DNA from: Mycobacterium kyorinense | Lineage (GTDB): Bacteria; Actinomycetota; Actinomycetes; Mycobacteriales; Mycobacteriaceae | NCBI RefSeq assembly: GCF_002101735.1 | Contig: NZ_LQPE01000014.1 | Coordinates: 1 to 47,405, forward strand | Length of the DNA stretch: 47,405 bases | Reading direction: 5' to 3' | In this document: positions 20,645-27,514 of the stretch, in pieces | Layout: every line of letters begins with the position of its first letter | Numbering within the stretch: position 1 is the stretch's first letter | Notes under the pieces: generated by a model | Told to the model about the DNA's origin: nothing | Database searches by the model: none | Seen by the model: the letters and a program-made list of their open reading frames with translations, nothing else | Program-made: the position numbers and the translations under genes

Positions 20645-23341
20645 TCATATGTTGGACGATGAGGCGGCCAACGCGCGGCGAGCATAGGCCCGGACGTCGG
20701 CGTCGTCGTCCTTGAGCGCAATGCCCAGCGCATCGCGCGCGGCGACGTCCGACCCCGCCCACCGGGTCAGGCTGAGCACCGCCGCCTTGCGCACGTCGAG
20801 GTGCTCGTCGGCCAGCGCCGCGCTGAGCCGCGGGACGGCAACCTCGGCTGCGGCGCCCGACAGCGCTTTCGCGGCGCCTTCGCGCACCTGCCAGGCCGGC
20901 GCCCGCAGCGCCTGCTCGACGGCGGCCACATCGTCGGCGCCGCAACCCAGTTCGCTGAGCGCCGCGAGTGCGGCCGCGCGCACCAGCGGGTCCGCGTCGG
21001 CGATCAACCCGCGGACGGTGGCCACCCCGCAGCCCAGCGTGGCCAGACCGTTGGCGGCGACGATGCGGACCTCCCGGTTGTCGTCGCCGGCGGCTGCGGC
21101 CACCCCGTCGGCGTCGTCGACGGAGACCAGTGCCCGCACCGCTTCGATCCGCACCCGGTGATCGGGGTCGTCGAGCGCCCAGCGGTATTGCCCGGCCTCG
21201 CCGGCGCGACGCGCGGCCAGCAGATAGACGGCCACGGCCCGGACCACCGGGTCGGCCGACGTCAGATACGCGCGTCCGGCTTCGGGTTGCGGAAGCACTT
21301 CGACGAGCTCGCGTACGCCTTCGGCGGCGACCCGCCGCACGCCAGGGTCGGTGTCGTCGAGAGCTTCCAGCAGCGCCGCGGCGTAGCCGTCTGGTGTGTG
21401 TTCGGTCAGCGTGCTGACCGCCGTGCGCCGCACCCCGGCGTCCGAATCGGCAAGAAAACCGGCCAGTTTCGCGACGGTCGGTTCCTCGATTGCCAGCACG
21501 GCGGCGATCCGCGGCGACGGCGGCTCGCTAGACGCTGTGGCGCTGATCCGCGACCGGGTGGTGAGCGGTGCCTGACCGCCGACCAACGCTGGCTGCTGCA
21601 CCGGGTATGCGGTTTGGTCTGCGGGCGGCACGGCCTCCAGTCCCGGCACCGAGATGAAATACGGCGCCACCGGCCGCTTGATGAACTGCATCGACCCGTC
21701 GGCGCCCTTGTGCACGTTGAGGTGGTAGCCCCATTGCTGGTCGTCGCGCGCGGGCAGGTCGGAGCGTTGGTGGTAGAGGCCCCACCGCGACTCGGTGCGG
21801 GTCAGCGACGAGCGGGCCGCCAACTCGGCACAGTCCCGGATGAACGACACCTCGACGGCGCGCATCAGCTCGTGCGGCGTGCGGGCACCCATCTCGGCGA
21901 TCTCGTCGCGCATCCGCTCGAAGGTCCGCACCGCGATCGACAGTTTGGCCGCTGTTTTGGGCGGCGCCACGTAGTCGTTGACGAACCGCCGCAGCTTGTA
22001 TTCCACCTGGGGTTGCGGCGGCCCGTCGGGATGGCGCAGGGGCCGGTAGATCAGCTCGTGGGCCTCGCCCAACTGGTCTCGTGGAAGAGCTTGCGGTGCG
22101 GGCACTTCGGCGAGCGTCGACGCCGCATGTGCCCCGGCCAGGTCGCCGAACACGAACGCGCCGATCATGTAGTTGTGCGGCACACAGGCCAGGTCCCCGG
22201 CGGCGTACAGCCCGGGCACCGTGGTCCGCGCATGCTCGTCGACCCACACTCCGGACGCGGAATGTCCACTGCACAGGCCGATTTCGGAGATGTGCATCTC
22301 GATATCGTGCGTGCGGTAGTCGTGCCCGCGGTTGGCGTGAAAAGTGCCGCGGGTCGGCCGTTCGGTGGTGTGCAGGATGTTCTCCAGCGCCGTCAGCGTC
22401 TCGTCCGGCAGATACGAGACCTTCAGATAGATCGGCCCGCGGGCGGATTCGATCTCGCTGCGGACCTCGGCCATCATCTGCCCCGACCAGTAGTCGGAGT
22501 CGACGAACCGCTCCCCCAGCGCGTTGACCTGGTATCCGCCGAACGGGTTGGCCACGTAGGCGCACGCCGGGCCGTTGTAGTCCTTGATCAGCGGGTTGAC
22601 CTGGAAACACTCGATGCCGGACAGCTCCGCACCGGCGTGGTAGGCCATCGAGTATCCGTCGCCGGCGTTGGTCGGGTTCTCGTAGGTGCCGTACAGGTAC
22701 CCCGACGCGGGCAGTCCCAGCCGGCCGCACGCCCCGGTCGCCAGTATGACGGCCTTGGCGCCGACGGCAACGAATTCGCCTGTCCTGGTGTGCAATGCGG
22801 CAGCGCCGACCGCGCGGCCGTCCTGCACGAGCACCCGCACCGGCATCAGCCGGTTCTCGATGCGGATCTTCTCGCGCATCGAGCGTTGCCTCAGCACCCG
22901 GTACAGCGCCTTCTTGACGTCCTTGCCCTCGGGCATCGGCAACACGTAGGAGCCGGAGCGGTGTACCCGGCGCACCGCGTATTCGCCGTGTTCGTCCTTT
23001 TCGAACTTGACGCCGTAGCGCTCGAGCCGCTGCACCATCGCGAAGCCCCGGGTGGCGGTCTGGTAGATGGTGCGCTGGTTGACGATTCCGTCGTTGGCGC
23101 GGGTGATTTCGGCGACGTAGTCCTCCGGTTCGGCCTTCCCGGGGATGACGGCGTTGTTGACGCCGTCCATGCCCATCGCCAAGGCGCCGGAGTGGCGCAC
23201 GTGCGCCTTCTCCAGCAGCAGCACCTGGGCGCCGTGTTCGGCGGCGGTCAGCGCGGCCATGGTGCCGGCGGTGCCGCCGCCGATGACCAGCACGTCGCAG
23301 TCGAGCCTGGCTGGCGCCGCAGGGTCGGGAATCTCGATCAT
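20645..23341 (-). CDS. AprA-like FAD oxidoreductase fused to a HEAT-repeat domain
   Basis: The 898-residue protein has two parts. Residues 12-590 form a fumarate reductase/APS reductase alpha-type flavoprotein: the FAD dinucleotide motif VIGGGTAG is at 19-26, with MDGVNN at 58-63, ILATGACG at 199-206 and the second FAD motif GLYAAGD at 377-383. Residues about 615-895 are roughly nine HEAT repeats of about 31 residues (units like PGVRRVAAEGVRELV and LDVRKAAVLSLTRW). Overall order and the SGHSASGVWV region recall AprA of dissimilatory APS reductase, which works with the iron-sulfur protein AprB; an AprB-like ferredoxin is encoded in the same operon. However, the segment NPLIKDYNGP carries Leu where AprA has an RFKDGYGP-type Arg, so the substrate is probably not APS. 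The start overlaps the ATPase stop (ATGA). No signal peptide: cytosolic. Confidence 0.82.
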   Translation of the reverse strand: MIEIPDPAAPARLDCDVLVIGGGTAGTMAALTAAEHGAQVLLLEKAHVRHSGALAMGMDGVNNAVIPGKAEPEDYVAEITRANDGIVNQRTIYQTATRGFAMVQRLERYGVKFEKDEHGEYAVRRVHRSGSYVLPMPEGKDVKKALYRVLRQRSMREKIRIENRLMPVRVLVQDGRAVGAAALHTRTGEFVAVGAKAVILATGACGRLGLPASGYLYGTYENPTNAGDGYSMAYHAGAELSGIECFQVNPLIKDYNGPACAYVANPFGGYQVNALGERFVDSDYWSGQMMAEVRSEIESARGPIYLKVSYLPDETLTALENILHTTERPTRGTFHANRGHDYRTHDIEMHISEIGLCSGHSASGVWVDEHARTTVPGLYAAGDLACVPHNYMIGAFVFGDLAGAHAASTLAEVPAPQALPRDQLGEAHELIYRPLRHPDGPPQPQVEYKLRRFVNDYVAPPKTAAKLSIAVRTFERMRDEIAEMGARTPHELMRAVEVSFIRDCAELAARSSLTRTESRWGLYHQRSDLPARDDQQWGYHLNVHKGADGSMQFIKRPVAPYFISVPGLEAVPPADQTAYPVQQPALVGGQAPLTTRSRISATASSEPPSPRIAAVLAIEEPTVAKLAGFLADSDAGVRRTAVSTLTEHTPDGYAAALLEALDDTDPGVRRVAAEGVRELVEVLPQPEAGRAYLTSADPVVRAVAVYLLAARRAGEAGQYRWALDDPDHRVRIEAVRALVSVDDADGVAAAAGDDNREVRIVAANGLATLGCGVATVRGLIADADPLVRAAALAALSELGCGADDVAAVEQALRAPAWQVREGAAKALSGAAAEVAVPRLSAALADEHLDVRKAAVLSLTRWAGSDVAARDALGIALKDDDADVRAYARRALAASSSNI

Positions 23342-24078
23342 GCTGCCACCGAGTATTCAAGTGCGGCAACGATTTCGGCTCGTAGCGCGGACGGGGCGAC
23401 GGCGCTGCGGGGGGCGGGTACGTCGATGAGCGCGCGCAGCGGCTGCCCGGCCCGGCCGAGCACCGCGACCCGGTCGCCCAGCACCAGCGCTTCGTCGACG
23501 TCGTGGGTGACGAACACGATCGTCGTGGGGTGGGTGCGCCAGGTGTCGATCAGCAGCCGCTGCATCGCGGCGCGGGTCTGGGTGTCCAACGCGCCGAACG
23601 GCTCGTCCATCATTACCGCCCGCGGCGCTCCGGCCAGGCCGCGGGCCAGCTGGACGCGCTGCCGCATGCCGCCGGAGAGGTTCTTGGGCAGGTAATCGCC
23701 GAAGCCGGTCAGCCCGAGCTCGGCGATCCACCGGTCGGCCTGGGCGCGCCGGGTGGCGCGCGGCTCGCCGCGCAGCCGCAGCGCGAGCTCGATGTTGGAA
23801 CGCACACTGCGCCACGGCAATAGCGCGTTGTCCTGGAACACCACGCCGCGGTCGCCGGAGGTGGTGGTGACCTCGGCGCCGTCGGCCAGGACTCGGCCGG
23901 CGTCGGGTCTCAGCAGCCCGGCCAGTGCGCGCAACACCGTCGTCTTGCCGCAACCCGACGGCCCGGTTAGGACCAGGATCTCCCCCGGCCGCACGGTCAG
24001 GCTGAGACCCTCGATCACCGGAGACGCGTTGTAGGACAACCGGATTCGATCCAGCTCGAGACTCATGCCGGCGGTCAT
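23338..24078 (-). CDS. ABC transporter ATPase, nitrate/sulfonate/taurine type
   Basis: The 246-residue ATPase has Walker A GPSGCGKTT (about residues 39-47), Q-loop VFQDNALLPW, signature LSGGMRQRV, Walker B VMMDEPFGALD and switch His in THDVDEAL. The sequence is of the SsuB/TauB class, which powers uptake of sulfonates, taurine and similar small anions. Start ATG 24078 overlaps the permease stop and its end overlaps the AprA-like start, both as ATGA, so the amounts of importer and enzyme are coupled. Confidence 0.92.
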   Translation of the reverse strand: MTAGMSLELDRIRLSYNASPVIEGLSLTVRPGEILVLTGPSGCGKTTVLRALAGLLRPDAGRVLADGAEVTTTSGDRGVVFQDNALLPWRSVRSNIELALRLRGEPRATRRAQADRWIAELGLTGFGDYLPKNLSGGMRQRVQLARGLAGAPRAVMMDEPFGALDTQTRAAMQRLLIDTWRTHPTTIVFVTHDVDEALVLGDRVAVLGRAGQPLRALIDVPAPRSAVAPSALRAEIVAALEYSVAA

Positions 24079-24923
24079 CGGGCGTTCTCCTCACCGCGCG
24101 GAAGCCAACGGGTCACCCGGCGGCCCACCAACTCCACCGCCGCTGCGGTGGCGAAGCCGAGCACCCCGATGGTGATGATGCCGACGAACACGTCGGGATA
24201 GGCCAGCACCGTGTAGGCCTGCCAGGTGCGGTATCCGACACCGAGGCGGCCGGAGATCATCTCCGCGGAGATGACGCAGATCCACGCCACGCCCATGCCG
24301 ACCGACAGGCCGCCGAACACGCCGGGCAGGATGCCGGGCAGTACGACGCGGGTGAGCACGTCCCACCGGCCACCGCCCAGGGTGCGCACCGAGTCCTCCC
24401 ATAGCGTGGGCAACGCGCGCACCGCATGCCGGGTGCTGACCATGATCGGGAAGTAGGCCGCCAGGAACGTGATGAACACGATGCCGGCCTCGTCGGTGGG
24501 AAACAGCAGGATCGCCACCGGCACCACCGCGATCGCCGGGATCGGCCGGGTCAACTCGGTCAGCGGGCCGAACACGTCGGCGAACAACCGGGACCGGCCC
24601 AGCAGGATGCCGGTGCCGACACCGACTACCGCGGCCAGCCCGAAGCCGGTCAGGATGCGAATCAGCGACTGCCCCAAGTCAAGCCAGTATCCGTCGGTCG
24701 CAAGCCGACGGGCCAGCGCGCTCACGATCTCGGTGACCGTTGGCAGCGTGTCGAACCGCAGCCACAGCCGCACGTTGCCGGCGGTGAGCAACTGCCACAG
24801 CCCGATCGCGGCGGCCACCGACGCCACCCGCAGCAGCCGCGACCGCCACCGCGAGCGGCCTCGGCGCGGCAGCGCGGTGACGGGCGTGAGTGCCGCCGGG
24901 GCGCCGATCTCGACGGCGGTCAT
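24075..24923 (-). CDS. ABC transporter permease, nitrate/sulfonate/taurine type
   Basis: The 282-residue membrane protein has about six to seven membrane segments after a basic cytoplasmic N-terminus (RRGRSRWRSRLLR). The EAA-type loop (DSVRTLGGGRWDVLTRVVLPG) would contact the ATPase. It resembles SsuC/TauC permeases. I chose ATG 24923, which overlaps the stop of the binding-protein gene (ATGA); the longer frame upstream is a shadow of that gene. It presumably works as a homodimer with the ATPase encoded downstream. Confidence 0.91.
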   Translation of the reverse strand: MTAVEIGAPAALTPVTALPRRGRSRWRSRLLRVASVAAAIGLWQLLTAGNVRLWLRFDTLPTVTEIVSALARRLATDGYWLDLGQSLIRILTGFGLAAVVGVGTGILLGRSRLFADVFGPLTELTRPIPAIAVVPVAILLFPTDEAGIVFITFLAAYFPIMVSTRHAVRALPTLWEDSVRTLGGGRWDVLTRVVLPGILPGVFGGLSVGMGVAWICVISAEMISGRLGVGYRTWQAYTVLAYPDVFVGIITIGVLGFATAAAVELVGRRVTRWLPRGEENAR

Positions 24924-26275
24924 GCCGCACCCGCCAGCGCTTGCTGGTAGTCGACCGCGACACTGCCCGGGTGCGCGGCGACGTAGCGGTGCGCGCCCGC
25001 CGTGGTGTCGAACGGTAGATAGTTCGCGCCGTCGCGGACCCACACCGATTTGTCGGCGAACCAGCGGGTGCCGAATTCGGCGTCGTGTACGTACGCCGCG
25101 CGCACGCGCCCGCCGCGGGCCGTGGCGTCGCGCACGGCCCGCAGCAGCGCGTTCGGGTCGGCCACCGACAGGGTGGTGTCCGATCCGTCGACCCACACCT
25201 CACCGCCGGTCAGCGATGGCTGGTCGATTTGGCCCACCGCATTGTCGTAGTCAAGCTTTCGGGTGGCGAACGCCGCCCGCAGCGGCGCGTCCTGGACGAA
25301 ACCGCCGACGTCGAGGTCGGCGAAGTCGCCGATCGACTTCAGGTACGGCACATCGCCTTTCAGAGCATCAACCAGCGGCTTCTTGAGCGTGGTGTCGAAC
25401 GCAGTGCCGCCCGGGCCGTTGTAGAGGTAGACCACTTCCTGCGGCAGTCCGCTGGCTTGCGCGACGATGCGTGCCGCCTCCAGCGGCTTGGTGTTGATGA
25501 AGTCGGTCGCGTCGAGCTGCGCCTGCAGGAAGGCGTCGAGCACCTCCGGGTGGGCGGCGGCGTAGGCGCGGCGCACCACGACGCCGTGCAGCGTCGGGTA
25601 GTTCAGCTCGGCGCCGTCGTAGAGCAGCTTGGCCTTGCCCTGGTAGACCAGCAGGCCGGGCCAGGCCACGAACTGCGAAAGTCCTTGCACCTGACCGGAT
25701 TCCAGCGCCGAAGCCCCCACCTGCGGCTGCTGGTTGAATACCTCGACGCCGGTGGTCGGGTTGATGCCGGCGTTGGACAACGCCCGCACGAGGGTGCCGT
25801 GACCGGCCGAGCCGATGCTGGCGGAGACCTTCTTCCCAGCCAGGTCGGTGATCGCCCCCGCTGTCGACGCGGGCGTCACCACGACCATGTTCAGTGCGCC
25901 CTTGGGCTGGTAGCCGGTGACCGAGACGATCTCGGTGCGGGCACGCTCGTTGGCCTGGGTCTTGGAGCCGTTGATCAGCATCGGGTAGTCGCCCATCGAG
26001 CCGATGTCGATTTTCTCGGCGACCATCTGGGCGGTGATCGGGGCGCCGGTGTCGTAATCCTGCCATGTGACACGGTATTTCGTGCCGGTGCGTTTGCTGA
26101 TGTCGTCGAGCCGGCGTTCCAGATAACCCTGGGCGCGCAGCATCGTGCCTGCGGTCACCGTGTTGATGGTCTTGGACTGGTAGCCGACGACGACGTTGAC
26201 GGCATCGGTGGAGGTCAGCGCGCAACCGGCGGCAAGCAGCGCAAGCGAGGCCGCTATGACGGCGGATCGTCTCAT
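24920..26275 (-). CDS. ABC substrate-binding lipoprotein with C-terminal NosL-like domain
   Basis: The 451-residue product has a lipoprotein signal peptide with lipobox LAAGC (Cys18). Residues 25-347 are an SsuA/TauA/NMT1-type binding domain (VVVGYQSKTINTV, DIGSMGDYPML, LAGKKVSASIGSAGHG). The usual length is about 320-340 residues. The extra tail at about 355-448 resembles the NosL fold (GGEVWVDG, AYVHDAEFGTRWF, then LPFDTTAGAHRYVAAHPGSV), but it lacks the Cys-rich copper motif of NosL and contains no Cys or Met. The protein would sit on the outer face of the membrane and deliver substrate to the permease. It starts 26 bp after the ferredoxin gene. The NosL assignment is by eye. Confidence 0.85.
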   Translation of the reverse strand: MRRSAVIAASLALLAAGCALTSTDAVNVVVGYQSKTINTVTAGTMLRAQGYLERRLDDISKRTGTKYRVTWQDYDTGAPITAQMVAEKIDIGSMGDYPMLINGSKTQANERARTEIVSVTGYQPKGALNMVVVTPASTAGAITDLAGKKVSASIGSAGHGTLVRALSNAGINPTTGVEVFNQQPQVGASALESGQVQGLSQFVAWPGLLVYQGKAKLLYDGAELNYPTLHGVVVRRAYAAAHPEVLDAFLQAQLDATDFINTKPLEAARIVAQASGLPQEVVYLYNGPGGTAFDTTLKKPLVDALKGDVPYLKSIGDFADLDVGGFVQDAPLRAAFATRKLDYDNAVGQIDQPSLTGGEVWVDGSDTTLSVADPNALLRAVRDATARGGRVRAAYVHDAEFGTRWFADKSVWVRDGANYLPFDTTAGAHRYVAAHPGSVAVDYQQALAGAA

Positions 26276-26301
26276 GGAAATGTCCTGGCGCTCGGTGAAT
26301 C

Positions 26302-26529
26302 TCAGCGGATCAAGTAGGGCATGTTGACGGTCACCGCGCCGGTCGGACAGCGGGCCGCGCATGGGCCGCAGTACCAACACTCGTCGACGTGCATGAAGGC
26401 CTTGCCGGTGTCGGGGTTGATGGCCAGCGAGTCCAGCGGGCAGATGTCGACGCACAACGTGCAGCCGTCGATGCACAGCGACTCGTCGATGGTCACCGGG
26501 ACGTCGGCGCGCTGATTGACCAGTGTCAC
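26302..26529 (-). CDS. AprB-like two-cluster [4Fe-4S] ferredoxin
   Basis: The 75-residue protein carries two complete [4Fe-4S] motifs: Cys19, 23, 26, 30 (CxxxCxxCxxxCP) and Cys51, 54, 57, 61 (CWYCGPCAARCP). The CW in the second motif and the order are as in the N-terminal domain of AprB, the electron-transfer partner of AprA; the long C-terminal tail of AprB is missing. It probably passes electrons to or from the AprA-like flavoprotein encoded three genes downstream. GTG 26529 overlaps the GntR stop (GTGA) and has an AGGAG site about 6 bases upstream. Confidence 0.88.
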   Translation of the reverse strand: MTLVNQRADVPVTIDESLCIDGCTLCVDICPLDSLAINPDTGKAFMHVDECWYCGPCAARCPTGAVTVNMPYLIR

Positions 26530-27277
26530 GTCGAACTCCTAACAAGGCTGCCGCGCATGGTGATTCGATCACCGCGCATCCGGATGTATTCCAGGTCAAC
26601 AGGTCTGCCATCATCGAGGCTGGTGAGGTGTTCCAGCATGAGCAGCGCCGCGCCGTCGGGCGCCTGCAGGGCCGCCGCGGAATGGGGGTCGGCGGGAATG
26701 GCCTCCAGCGCCAGGCTCGCCGAGCCGAGCCGACGGCCGCTGACTTGCTCGATGAGGGCGAACACGTCGTTGGTCTCCAGCGGCTGGTTCAGGATCTCGC
26801 CGCCGATGTCGGGCGCCAGGTAGGGCAGGTCCAGGCTGAGCGGCAGCCCGCCGAGGTAACGCAGTCGTTCGATGAACACCACCTGCTGGCCGGGCGACAG
26901 TTGCAGCCGCTGCGCCACGGACGGCGGGGCGGCGACCGTCATGGCCGCGCGCACCTCGTTGCGGACCTCGCCGTAGCCCTTGAAGGTTTCCTTCAGACCC
27001 AACAGCGTGTCGAGCCCGTGGTCGTATTTGCGCTGCGCGACATGGGTTCCGATGCGCGGTCCGCAATCGATCAGCCCCTCGTTCTTCAGGACCGCAAGCG
27101 CTTCCCGAATCGTGTTGCGGGAGACGAAGAACTCTCCTGCCAGTTGCTGCTCGGTGGCAGCCCGTGGTCGTAGGCGCCGGTGTGGATCTGATGCCGCAAC
27201 ACGTCGGCGACCAGGCGCGCGCGGTCGGCGCGGGGCCGGCGGAATCGGCAGCGGTACGGCAAGGGCCACGCCGTCAC
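26526..27277 (-). pseudogene. GntR/HutC-family regulator, reading frame broken near its HTH
   Basis: The C-terminal part (from 27155 down) reads as a HutC-type regulator: TEQQLAGEFFVSRNTIREAL is the second half of the winged helix-turn-helix, followed by a UTRA ligand domain ending YIRMRGDRITMRGSL. The first half of the HTH (ADRARLVADVLRHQIHTG) is in a different frame upstream, from about GTG 27277 (or TTG 27334). The frames must join between about 27155 and 27165, which needs one base more or two fewer than present. The frame that continues upstream without the shift gives unnatural Arg/Pro-rich sequence. It is either a real inactivating mutation or a sequence error. As first gene of the transporter operon it would be its natural regulator. 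Confidence 0.75.
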
Positions 27278-27514
27278 GCTATCGGCGCCCGAGATGTGTC
27301 CTGGCCAGCGATTTGCGGCCTTGGGCAAGCTCAAACGTATTGCGCCACTCTTGGGTGAGCAGCCATCAGCACAAACCTGCGTTCAGCGCACAATCACGCC
27401 ACCGCCCTGGTTTCTGATCCGGCTGAGCGAAATGTTCCGCGCGAGCCTGCGCAAATCCGGCGATCACCCCGGCGTGTCGACCGGGGGACGCACGGTCGCG
27501 GCAGGAGGAGGGGG

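Noticed and set aside
20801..23695. A 964-codon open frame on the plus strand opposite the AprA-like and ATPase genes
   Set aside because: It is a third-position GC shadow: its translation is Arg/Gly/His/Val-rich with no domain pattern, while the minus-strand frames are clear proteins. The same reasoning removes the long plus-strand frames at 3101-4792 (opposite metK/coaBC), 12347-13636 (carA) and 40822-43455 (alaS).
26526..27269. An intact 247-residue GntR regulator
   Set aside because: Its first 38 residues are Arg/Pro-rich out-of-frame sequence; the true first half of the HTH is in another frame, so the gene is better called frame-disrupted.
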